From NCBI GenBank assembly GCA_964397655.1, contig CAYNKA010000007.1:1-64000 (forward strand): 64,000 nucleotides of DNA. The letters run 5' to 3'. This document shows, one piece after another, positions 56,955 to 64,000 of the stretch. Below the pieces are notes generated by a model, which was not told the origin of the DNA, searched no databases, and worked only from the letters and a program-made list of their open reading frames with translations. The stretch's first letter is position 1, and each line of letters starts with the position of its first letter. Both the position numbers and the translations under genes were made by a program. This stretch comes from CAYNKA01 sp964397655 (GTDB taxonomy: Bacteria; Spirochaetota; Spirochaetia; DTKZ01).

Positions 56955-59297
56955 CTATGCCCGTACCGTCGAAGTCGCCTCGCGTTCGGAGAGCAACTTC
57001 CGCGCGAAGCGGACGAAGCCCAGGGTCATGAGAGCGGCCGCCGCGAGCGAGACGGCGATCCAGACTGCGTTTCCCCCTTCCGATATCTGATAGAACAGGA
57101 CCGAAGCGACCCAGGCGAAGACGGTGAGGTAGGCGGCCAGGAGAATTCCGAGACTCCTGCCCATTTCGCGCATGGCCGCGCCCTGGGCCGCGACGCAGGG
57201 AAAGTACATGAGGATGAAGAGGAGGTATGCGTAGGCTCCCCGGGGAGTGAACGAGTCCCGGAGCCGCCGGAAGACGCTCACGTCGGCGGACACCTTTTCC
57301 GCCGTGGCCCCCTCGTCGCCGGACACGACATCGAACCCGAGAGGATCGATGAAGGCCGCTCCAAGGCCGGAAAGGTTTTTCGGGATCGTCGCCAGCGCAT
57401 CTCCGATGCCGCCCGCGAGATCGAACCCCTTGGTCCCCGGTTTTATCTCCGCGCCGTCAGCAGATTCCCGGACGGCCGCGTCCTGCCCGTAGAGGCTGTT
57501 CAAGGTGCCGACCACCGCCTCCTTCGCGAACAGGCCGGTGAAGATCCCGACCGTCGCGGGCCAGTTCTCCTCGCGGACGCCGAGGGGTCCGAAAACCGGG
57601 GTTATCGCCTTCCCGATCCGGGCAAGCAGGGATCTCCCGGTGTTCTCGTTGCCGAAACTGACGCCGTCCCTCCCGATGCCCATGGAATTGAGGAGGCCGA
57701 GAACGAGAACCATGCCGATGATGACCCTGCTGGCCCTGAGCACGAAGATCTTGAGCCGGAGCCATGTGTGGATCATGATGTGGCGGAGCCTCGGCCGGTG
57801 ATAGGGAGGAAGTTCCATGATGAAATGGGAAGGCTCCCCCTTGAACACCGTGAGGCGGAAGAGCAGGCCCGTCAGGATCGAGAACAGGATGCCGACGAGA
57901 TAGAGGGAGAAGACCGCGAAGCCGGCCGATTTCGGGAAGAACGCCGCCGCGAACAGAGCGTAGACCGGAAGCCGGGCCCCGCATGACATGAAGGGGCTCA
58001 TGAAGATGGTCATCACGCGGTCCCTGCGGTTTTCCAACGTCCTCGTGCCGAGGATCGCGGGGACGGTGCAGCCGAAGCCCACGATGAGGGGAACGAAGGC
58101 CTTGCCGGGGAGTCCGAGAAAGCGGAGGAAACGGTCCATGACGAAGGCTGCCCTCGCCATGTAACCCGAATCCTCGAGGATCGAAAGGGCGAGGAATAGG
58201 GTGAAGATGACCGGTATGAAGGTCGCGACGGTCTGCACTCCGGCCCCGAGACCGCCCGCCGCGGCCGCTACGAGCCATGAAGGGGCGCCCGCCGCCCCGA
58301 GGAGGGCGGAAAGTCCGTCGACGAAGATCGTCCCGAAGAGAATGTCGAAGAAATCGATGAAGGCGCCGCCCACGTTCATGGTCGACCAGAATACGAGGTA
58401 CATGGCGAAGAGGAAAATCGGGATGCCGACGACCCGGTGGAGGGCGATCCGATCGATCTTTTCGGTGAGGGAAACCCGCGAACCGGTCTTCCGCACGACG
58501 TCCTTTACGATACCGTGGATGAAGCCGTAACGGGCGTCGGCGATCGAAACGTCGGCCTCCTCCTTCAGGATGCCTTTGATCCGTCCCGTCAAGGCCTCGA
58601 GCCGCTCCCCGGTCACGGCTCCCCTCGATTTCGCGTGCAGAACGAAGGCGGGATCCCCTTCGAGCAGCTTCAGGGCGGCGTAGCGAACCGTGACGTTCAT
58701 GTCTTTCGCGAGGCCCCCGATTCCGGGAGTCAGGACGGCCAGGGCCTCCTCTATCTCGTTCGGATACGTCACCGAGAAGGGCGAGACCCCGGCATCCCGC
58801 AACGCTTCGGCCATCGCCGACCGGATCGTCGAGTCCGCGCCGGCCCTCGTCGAGTCGACGGCCGTTACGGGAAGCCCGAGGTGCCCGGCGAGATGGTCCA
58901 CGTCGATCGAAATCCTGTTCTCGGCCGCGATGTCCATCATGGTGAGGACGACGAGCACCGGAACTCCCATCTCGATGAGCTGGGTGGTGAGGTAGAGGTT
59001 GCGTTCGAGGTTGGACGCGTCCACGACGTCCACCACGAGGTCGGCCTCGCCCGAGAGCAGGTAGTCCCTGGCCGCGCGCTCGTCTTCCGAGGAAGCGGCC
59101 ACGGAATAGATGCCGGGCAGGTCCACGAGCGTGATGGTCCCGTCTTCGAGCCTGACCGGACCTTCCTTCTTCTCGACGGTGACGCCGGGCCAGTTCCCCA
59201 CCTGCTGGTTGCCCCCGGTGAGCAGGTTGAAGATCGTAGTCTTGCCGCTGTTGGGATTACCGACGATCGCGACAGTCTTCAACGCCTGCGCGATCAT
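56955..59297 (-). CDS. feoB: Ferrous iron transporter FeoB
   Basis: 780 residues. N-terminal G domain with G1 GNPNSGKTT, the G2 loop NWPGVTVEKKEG, G3 DLPGIYS and TMMDIA in the G4 position, followed by helical GDI-like region and two gated membrane halves (FIPVIFTLFLALSILEDSGYMARAAFVMD; GFGCTVPAILGTRTLENRRDR; GIFTGLFAKEAVVGTLNSLYG). It takes up Fe2+ across the inner membrane. The conserved Cys of GFGCTVPA is present. The ATG overlaps feoA by four bases. A late loop of about 90 residues (595-685) contains AEIKPGTKGFDLAGG. Confidence 0.95.
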   Translation of the reverse strand: MIAQALKTVAIVGNPNSGKTTIFNLLTGGNQQVGNWPGVTVEKKEGPVRLEDGTITLVDLPGIYSVAASSEDERAARDYLLSGEADLVVDVVDASNLERNLYLTTQLIEMGVPVLVVLTMMDIAAENRISIDVDHLAGHLGLPVTAVDSTRAGADSTIRSAMAEALRDAGVSPFSVTYPNEIEEALAVLTPGIGGLAKDMNVTVRYAALKLLEGDPAFVLHAKSRGAVTGERLEALTGRIKGILKEEADVSIADARYGFIHGIVKDVVRKTGSRVSLTEKIDRIALHRVVGIPIFLFAMYLVFWSTMNVGGAFIDFFDILFGTIFVDGLSALLGAAGAPSWLVAAAAGGLGAGVQTVATFIPVIFTLFLALSILEDSGYMARAAFVMDRFLRFLGLPGKAFVPLIVGFGCTVPAILGTRTLENRRDRVMTIFMSPFMSCGARLPVYALFAAAFFPKSAGFAVFSLYLVGILFSILTGLLFRLTVFKGEPSHFIMELPPYHRPRLRHIMIHTWLRLKIFVLRASRVIIGMVLVLGLLNSMGIGRDGVSFGNENTGRSLLARIGKAITPVFGPLGVREENWPATVGIFTGLFAKEAVVGTLNSLYGQDAAVRESADGAEIKPGTKGFDLAGGIGDALATIPKNLSGLGAAFIDPLGFDVVSGDEGATAEKVSADVSVFRRLRDSFTPRGAYAYLLFILMYFPCVAAQGAAMREMGRSLGILLAAYLTVFAWVASVLFYQISEGGNAVWIAVSLAAAALMTLGFVRFARKLLSEREATSTVRA

Positions 59298-59530
59298 GCA
59301 CCCCTCCGGAGAATGAGTACGTCCGCCTCGCTCTTCCTGAGCGAAAGCCTGTAGCCCCTGACCTCGATCTCCACGGGGTCGCCCAGGGGGGCGGACTTCT
59401 TCATCTTCAGCTCCACCCCCGTCGTGAGTCCCAACGAGAGCAGCTTGCTGCGGTACGCGGGATTCCCCGGCCTGTAGCCGGCCACCACGGCGGTTTCCTC
59501 CTTGCCGAGCTGGGAAAGGGTGAGCTCCAT
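59294..59530 (-). CDS. feoA: Ferrous iron transport protein FeoA
   Basis: 78 residues, one SH3-like FeoA domain: LSQLGKEETAVVAGYRPGNPAYRSKLLSLGLTTGVELKMKKSAPLGDPVEIEVRGYRLSLRK. It assists FeoB. An ATG 16 codons upstream is in frame, but GGGAGG precedes the ATG at 59530 and the domain starts there. A DtxR-like iron box overlaps the upstream region. Confidence 0.93.
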   Translation of the reverse strand: MELTLSQLGKEETAVVAGYRPGNPAYRSKLLSLGLTTGVELKMKKSAPLGDPVEIEVRGYRLSLRKSEADVLILRRGA

Positions 59531-59565
59531 ATCCGCCTCCCGACGAGTTGGAAAGTCTGTCATAC

Positions 59566-59584
59566 GAGAGTTAGTCATACCTAA
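59566..59584 (-). promoter_or_regulatory. DtxR/IdeR-like iron box upstream of feoAB
   Basis: On the minus strand TTAGGTATGACTAACTCTC matches the TTAGGTTAGCCTAACC pattern at 12 of the first 16 positions, including both TTAGGT and CTAAC. It lies 36-54 bases before feoA. A GTCATAC direct repeat (59559-59565, 59574-59580) overlaps it. Confidence 0.55.
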
Positions 59585-59659
59585 TAATGCGGAAAATTCG
59601 GACGAAAAGTCAAGACGGAAACGGCGCTTGCGAAAGAGAATTTTCCGGTTCGGCGGAAA

Positions 59660-59692
59660 GAGGAAGCCCCGGCGGACGGATCCCGCCGGGGC
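59660..59692 (-). terminator. Phosphoketolase terminator
   Basis: Perfect 10-bp stem GCCCCGGCGG (59666-59675)/CCGCCGGGGC (59683-59692) with a seven-base loop, followed on the minus strand by TTCCTCTTT. Confidence 0.75.
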
Positions 59693-59704
59693 GAAACGGG
59701 AGTC

Positions 59705-62056
59705 CTACAGGTCCCACTTCCAATCGCGGATCTCCGGCATGTCCTGGCCGTAGCGGGCGATGTATTCCTTGTGCTCGATGAGCTTGTCCCGGGCCGCCTG
59801 CTTCACGTGAGCCGCGACCGAGCCGAGCGACGGCACGCGGTCGATCACGTCCTGAACCAGGCTGAAGCGGTCGAGGTCGTTCAACACCACCATGTCGAAG
59901 GGGGTCGTCGTGGTGCCTTCCTCCTTGTAGCCCCGGACGTGCATGTTCCCGTGGTTGGTTCTACGGTACGTAAGCCTGTGGATGAGCCATGGATAGCCGT
60001 GGTAGGCGAAGATGACCGGCTTGTCCTTCGTGAACAGGCCGTCGAAATCCTTGTCCGAAAGTCCGTGTGGATGCTCCTCCTTGGGCTGGAGCGTCATGAG
60101 GTCCACGACGTTGACGACCCGGATCCTGAGCCGGGGAAGGCTCTTCCTCAGCATGGAGACCGCGGCAAGCGTCTCCAGGGTCGGGATGTCGCCGCAGCAG
60201 GCCATGACGACGTCGGGTTCGGCCCCCTTGTCGTTGCCGGCCCATTCCCAGATGCCGAGTCCGGCGGTGCAGTGCTTGATCGCGGCGTCCATGTCGAGGT
60301 ACTGGAGGGCTGGCTGCTTTCCCGCGACGATGACGTTGATGTAGTCCCTACTCCGCAGGCAATGGTCCGTCACCGAGAGGAGGGTGTTCGCGTCCGGCGG
60401 GAGGTACACGCGGACGATGTTCGCCTTCTTGTTCACCACATGGTCGATGAAGCCGGGGTCCTGGTGGCTGAAACCGTTGTGGTCCTGCCTCCAGACGTGG
60501 GAGGTGAGGAGGTAGTTGAGCGACGCGATCGGGCGGCGCCAGGGGATCTCGCTCCGGCAGACCTTGAGCCATTTCGCGTGCTGGTTCACCATCGAGTCGA
60601 CGATGTGGATGAAGGCCTCGTAGCAGGAGAAGAGACCGTGCCTTCCGGTGAGAAGATACCCTTCGAGCCATCCCTGGCAGGTGTGCTCGCTCAGGATTTC
60701 CATGACCCGGCCGTCCCGGGCGAGATGGTCGTCCTCGGGGATCGTGCCTTCCATCCAGGTCCGGTTCGTCGTCTCGAAGAGGTTCCCGAGCCTGTTCGAT
60801 GCGGTTTCGTCCGGGCCGAATACGCGGAAGTTTCTGTTGGCCCCGTTCTTCTTCATGATGTCGCGGAGGAATTTGCCCATTTCCCGCGTCGCCTCGGCTA
60901 CGGTCTTGCCGGGACCCGGGACTTCGACAGCGTAAGCTCTGAAGTCCGGCATGAGGAGATCCTTGAGCAGGAGCCCTCCGTTCGCGTGGGGATTCGCTCC
61001 CATGCGGCGGTTCCCCTCGGGCGCGAGGGCAGCAATTTCCGGCTTCAGGGCTCCGTGCCCGTCGAACAATTCCTCGGGCTTGTAGCTTTTCATCCATTCC
61101 TCGAGGAGCCTGACGTGCTCGGGCTTTTCTGCCATCTCGGAGAAGGGCACCTGATGGGAACGCCAGAACCCCTCGGTCTTGAGGCCGTCGACCGACTTCG
61201 GCCCGGTCCAGCCCTTGGGCGTTCTGAGCACGATCATGGGCCATACGGGCCTGTCCGCGCTTCCCTTCGTCCTCGCTTCCTTCTGGATGGAGCGGATCTC
61301 CCTCACGGCCTTTTCCAACGTCCTCGCCATGAGGGGATGCATGACCGCAGGGTCCTCGCCTTCGACGAAGAGGGGCTTGTAGCCGTAGCCCCTCATGAGG
61401 CTTTCCAGTTCGGCCTTCGGAATACGGGCGAGGACCGTAGGGTTGTTGATCTTGTAACCGTTCAGATGCAGGATGGGAAGGACCGCGCCGTCGGTCGCGG
61501 GGTTGAGGAATTTGTTGGAATGCCATGCCGCGGCGAGCGGTCCTGTCTCCGCCTCGCCGTCGCCCACGACGCAGGCGGCGATGAGGCCGGGGTTGTCGAG
61601 GACCGCGCCGAAGGCGTGGGAGACGGAGTATCCGAGTTCGCCGCCCTCGTGGATCGAGCCCGGCGTTTCGGGCGCCACGTGGCTGGGGATCCCGCCGGGG
61701 AAGGAGAACTGGGTGAAAAGCTTCTTCATGCCCTCCTCGTCCCGGGTGACGTTCGGGTAGAATTCGCTGTACGTCCCTTCCAGGTAGGTGTTCGCGACGA
61801 GCCCCGGGCCTCCGTGGCCTGGCCCCGCGATGTAGATGACGTCCAGGTCGTACTTCCGGATCAGCCGGTTCAGATGGACGTAGATGAAATTCAATCCGGG
61901 CGTCGTTCCCCAGTGTCCGAGCAGCCTCGGTTTCACGTGTTCCAGGGTGAGCGGTTTCTTGAGCAGCGGATTGTCGTAGAGATAGATCTGGCCCACCGAC
62001 AGGTAGTTCGCCGCCCGCCAATAGGCGTTCAAGAGATCGAAATTTTCGTTCGCCAT
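59705..62056 (-). CDS. xfp: Xylulose-5-P/fructose-6-P phosphoketolase
   Basis: 783 residues, usual length. Characteristic motifs: LLGHWGTTPGLNFIYVHLNR, GPGHGGPG, EGGELGYSVSHAFGA, VVGDGEAETGPLAAAWHSNKFL (TPP GDG..N), HLNGYKINNPT, and SHQDPGF. It splits xylulose-5-P (and fructose-6-P) into acetyl phosphate plus GAP or erythrose-4-P. It would drain pentose phosphates coming from the sugar operons in this window. AAGGAG precedes the ATG. Confidence 0.96.
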   Translation of the reverse strand: MANENFDLLNAYWRAANYLSVGQIYLYDNPLLKKPLTLEHVKPRLLGHWGTTPGLNFIYVHLNRLIRKYDLDVIYIAGPGHGGPGLVANTYLEGTYSEFYPNVTRDEEGMKKLFTQFSFPGGIPSHVAPETPGSIHEGGELGYSVSHAFGAVLDNPGLIAACVVGDGEAETGPLAAAWHSNKFLNPATDGAVLPILHLNGYKINNPTVLARIPKAELESLMRGYGYKPLFVEGEDPAVMHPLMARTLEKAVREIRSIQKEARTKGSADRPVWPMIVLRTPKGWTGPKSVDGLKTEGFWRSHQVPFSEMAEKPEHVRLLEEWMKSYKPEELFDGHGALKPEIAALAPEGNRRMGANPHANGGLLLKDLLMPDFRAYAVEVPGPGKTVAEATREMGKFLRDIMKKNGANRNFRVFGPDETASNRLGNLFETTNRTWMEGTIPEDDHLARDGRVMEILSEHTCQGWLEGYLLTGRHGLFSCYEAFIHIVDSMVNQHAKWLKVCRSEIPWRRPIASLNYLLTSHVWRQDHNGFSHQDPGFIDHVVNKKANIVRVYLPPDANTLLSVTDHCLRSRDYINVIVAGKQPALQYLDMDAAIKHCTAGLGIWEWAGNDKGAEPDVVMACCGDIPTLETLAAVSMLRKSLPRLRIRVVNVVDLMTLQPKEEHPHGLSDKDFDGLFTKDKPVIFAYHGYPWLIHRLTYRRTNHGNMHVRGYKEEGTTTTPFDMVVLNDLDRFSLVQDVIDRVPSLGSVAAHVKQAARDKLIEHKEYIARYGQDMPEIRDWKWDL

Positions 62057-62076
62057 AAAATCTCCTTACGTAGGAA

Positions 62077-62105
62077 GTATGGTCCCTCTGCGTGGAGAAA
62101 ACAAC
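62077..62105 (-). promoter_or_regulatory. Sigma-70 promoter of phosphoketolase
   Basis: On the minus strand TTGTTT (62100-62105), 17-nt spacer and CATACT (62077-62082). Confidence 0.55.
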
Positions 62106-62157
62106 CATCCCGGAATCCGATCGTTCCGCCGAGAAATCTCCCTCGACGCGGGAGTGC

Positions 62158-63540
62158 CTATCCGCACCTCATCGTCTCGAGGAGATCCTTGCACGCCTCG
62201 ATTATGGCGTCTTCGGTATCCGGACGGAAGGCGGCCGGATGCCCGTAGAATTTGAAGGCGTCGGCCGCCTCGTAACCTCCTTCGAGAAGGGCCCTCCGCG
62301 TAGGCAGATAGCCGAGACTCCCGCCGCAGTAACCCGCAACGCAGGTCGCGGGGAAGGGGCTCGTCCGCTTGATCGCCGTACCGATCTCCGAGAAGAGCTC
62401 GCCCGGAATCCCGGCGAAGGCGAAATCGGTGCCGAGGGCGAAGCCCGAGATCTCGGAGTCGACGCGATCCCGGAGCCTGCCTTCCTCGAGCCTCTCAATC
62501 GTAAGATCCGCCCAGCGGACGAAGACGCGGGCCGCGGCCAGGGGGTCGATGTGGCTGCGAGGAGCGACGGGTGCGGCTTCCATGAGCCGGATTTCGTCCT
62601 CGAGGCGCGACTTTTCCGCGATGAGCTCGGCCTTCGAGGGCAGGCCGGCAAAGCGCAGGGAGAGCTGCCTCCTCGATCTGCGAAGGCGGAGTGCCGCCAC
62701 GGGCCGGGCGGCGAGCGCTGCTGCCGCGGCGGCTTCGGCGAGTTCGTATCCCATCCGTTCGATGTCCTCCTCCGTCCCTTCCCTGAATGCGGTCCCGTCC
62801 GGCGTGAGGACAGCGGGCTTCACGTCGCCGCACGCGCCTTGGAGGAAGAACACCGGACAGTCTCCTCCGAGGAGGCGGCCGAGATGCTTCGCGGTCCTGC
62901 CGGGATAGTCGGCGGACACGAGGAAGGAGTCCACGCTCAAGGTCGTCGGATGAACGGAATGGTTGATGAGTGCGGCCCGCGCCCGTCCCGATTCGTCCTC
63001 CAGGACGAGGACGAGCACTTCGGGATCGGCAGGGCCCTCGAAATTCGGGGCCATCACTATCCTTCCGCCTTCGTTCCTGCGGCGGTTCACGCCTATCCCG
63101 CAAGCGCCTTTCCCGGTCCTCGCCGTGCACGGAACCGCGGAACGGGAGGCTTCCGCCGCGGCGCCGCGGATGCGTCCGGCGAGAAACGAGAGGTAGGCCT
63201 CGTCAGCGCCTTCGGCCGCGAGTTCGATCGTTGCGGGTCCCGTGTGGGTGTGCGTCGCGGTGAGAACGACCTCGCCGGGGCCGACTCCCGCGCCTTCGGC
63301 CGCGGCGGCCGCGATGAAGCCGGCCTCCGCGGGCCCGAATTCGAGGAGGTCGCAGTTCACGAGGAGGAGTCGCCCGTTCCGGTCCTCGAGATGAAGGAAT
63401 CTCGCCCCCAGGGGATCGAGCACTCCCTCCGCCGGACGGTTGCGGTTGAGGTGGCCGACGAATCGGGAGCCGACCGCCGGGGTGATGTCGACCGATGCTG
63501 TTCCTGCCAGGAGGCTGGAAGACGATGTCGTCGCCCTCAT
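62158..63540 (-). CDS. Neutral/alkaline ceramidase-like hydrolase
   Basis: 460 residues. Resembles the neutral ceramidase-type zinc amidase fold: AGTASVDITPAVGSRFVGH is the common N-terminal motif, TATHTHTGPATI carries the family HxH zinc ligands, and FLQGACGDVKPAVL matches the NxGDVSPN motif. FAFAGIPGELFSEIG and YLPTRRALLEGGYE correspond to conserved C-terminal elements. No signal peptide is visible, and the usual C-terminal Ig-like domain is missing, so it is a short cytosolic-looking relative. The ATG at 63540 overlaps the stop of a zinc/manganese-type permease gene. Confidence 0.75.
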   Translation of the reverse strand: MRATTSSSSLLAGTASVDITPAVGSRFVGHLNRNRPAEGVLDPLGARFLHLEDRNGRLLLVNCDLLEFGPAEAGFIAAAAAEGAGVGPGEVVLTATHTHTGPATIELAAEGADEAYLSFLAGRIRGAAAEASRSAVPCTARTGKGACGIGVNRRRNEGGRIVMAPNFEGPADPEVLVLVLEDESGRARAALINHSVHPTTLSVDSFLVSADYPGRTAKHLGRLLGGDCPVFFLQGACGDVKPAVLTPDGTAFREGTEEDIERMGYELAEAAAAAALAARPVAALRLRRSRRQLSLRFAGLPSKAELIAEKSRLEDEIRLMEAAPVAPRSHIDPLAAARVFVRWADLTIERLEEGRLRDRVDSEISGFALGTDFAFAGIPGELFSEIGTAIKRTSPFPATCVAGYCGGSLGYLPTRRALLEGGYEAADAFKFYGHPAAFRPDTEDAIIEACKDLLETMRCG

Positions 63541-64000
63541 CTTCTTCCGGCCCGCAACGACCGTATGCCCGAGGCCGCGAGGAACGACGCGCCGGCGATG
63601 ACGACCACGACCGCGCCCGAGGGGAGGTCGAGCGTCCAGCTCGCGGCGAGGCCGAGGACGGTGAAGCATGCCGCGAGGATCGTGCCGCCGAGCATCATCC
63701 CCGCGAGGTTCCTGGCGGCGTACCCCGCCGTTCCCGCCGGGAGGGTGAGCATGGCGATCACCATGACGATGCCGACGAAGGTCTGGAGAAGCACGACGGC
63801 GACCGCGGTGACCGCGAGGATGGCGAGAAACACCGCGTCGACGGGAACGCCGCGGACGCGGGCGAACTCCTCGTCGAATGAGCTCGCCTCGATCTGCGGG
63901 TAGTACCGCCAGGCGAGGAGGACGACGACGGCATCCAGCGCCGCCAGGAGAACGAGGTCCCGCGTCGAGACGAGGAGGATGTTCCCGAAAAGATAGCTCA
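63537..64000 (-). CDS. ABC-3 family metal transporter permease (partial)
   Basis: The frame is open to the window edge, so the N-terminal part is missing. The visible 153 or so residues have four to five hydrophobic helices and the ZnuB/TroC/MntB pattern: SYLFGNILLVST, EEFARVRGVPVD, LLQTFVGIVMVIAMLTLPAGTAGYAARN and SGAVVVVIAGASFLAASGIRSL. It would form the channel of a Zn/Mn/Fe importer. Overlaps the ceramidase-like gene by four bases. Confidence 0.88.
   Translation of the reverse strand, partial: SYLFGNILLVSTRDLVLLAALDAVVVLLAWRYYPQIEASSFDEEFARVRGVPVDAVFLAILAVTAVAVVLLQTFVGIVMVIAMLTLPAGTAGYAARNLAGMMLGGTILAACFTVLGLAASWTLDLPSGAVVVVIAGASFLAASGIRSLRAGRR

Noticed and set aside
59771..62248. 825-codon open frame opposite phosphoketolase
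   Set aside because: Antisense shadow rich in Asp/Val/Arg; phosphoketolase motifs on the other strand are unmistakable.
1..64000. tRNA, rRNA or other structured RNA genes
   Set aside because: No gene-free stretch exceeds about 475 bases, and none shows a tRNA T-loop motif or rRNA-like sequence.
1..64000. Insertion sequences, prophage or integrative element
   Set aside because: No transposase, integrase or phage genes and no terminal repeats; only the 70-bp array and one decayed gene indicate instability.

Overview
The window is GC-rich bacterial chromosome, densely packed on both strands with short intergenic gaps and many 4-nt ATGA stop/start overlaps. One 100-N scaffold gap (23185-23284) sits inside a 70-bp tandem repeat, so this is probably a draft or metagenome-derived assembly. 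The gene mix suggests an anaerobic, heterotrophic member of the Spirochaetota (Treponema/Spirochaeta-like): binding-protein signal peptides ending in AFAGGKKE, loosely conserved lipoboxes on surface lipoproteins with Ig-like and beta-helix domains, two TRAP importers, an RbsABC-type importer, pyruvate:ferredoxin oxidoreductase and phosphoketolase. The phylum is an inference; no rRNA or other phylogenetic marker was seen.

Layout. 180-6422: MFS exporter, DeoR regulator with a malate/L-lactate-type dehydrogenase, secreted glycerophosphodiesterase, and a beta-helix lipoprotein preceded by a small coupled ORF. 6519-9059: a ChlI/ChlD metal-chelatase locus in which the two parts are separated by a -1 frame change at a nine-A tract, then a YbaK-type deacylase. 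9099-10255: a SET-domain protein overlapping a eukaryote-type chorismate mutase. 10310-18110: an ABC-ATPase/PAS/histidine-kinase fusion and an NtrC-type response regulator, divergent from a sugar ABC importer plus amidohydrolase that has a textbook -24/-12 promoter. 18144-23033: GntR regulator, SDR dehydrogenase, and an operon of mutarotase-like protein, cupin and LarA-like protein. 23090-23511: repeat array and gap. 23512-26393: inositol-phosphatase family protein, membrane-tailed 5-formyl-THF cyclo-ligase, orphan DUF433 antitoxin, chalcone-isomerase-like protein. 26413-36277: two TRAP operons, one with an isocitrate-lyase/PEP-mutase family enzyme, the other with HpcH aldolase, FGGY kinase and GntR regulator. 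36664-44462: unknown protein, porGDAB, acyl-CoA synthetase, ilvD. 44611-48888: three-gene envelope operon including a membrane coiled-coil protein with a degenerate HD-GYP domain. 48920-53503: leuCD and a YheO-regulator/ridA/cyuA operon. 53710-56316: transaldolase, TIM-barrel isomerase, GntR. 56342-56811: decayed D-lactate dehydrogenase and antitoxin remnant. 56955-64000: feoAB with a DtxR-like box, phosphoketolase, ceramidase-like protein and a partial zinc/manganese ABC permease.

How it fits together. Much of the window imports and degrades sugars, sugar acids and hydroxyacids, each module having its own local regulator (DeoR, three FCD-type GntR proteins, a two-component/sigma-54 pair). 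Products would feed the pentose-phosphate/phosphoketolase route and pyruvate:ferredoxin oxidoreductase. The most unusual items are the kinase fused to a transporter-type ATPase and linked by sequence signals to a sigma-54 sugar importer; the chelatase frameshift; and the coupled SET/eukaryote-type chorismate mutase pair. Several strong promoters sit so close to start codons that leaderless mRNAs are likely.
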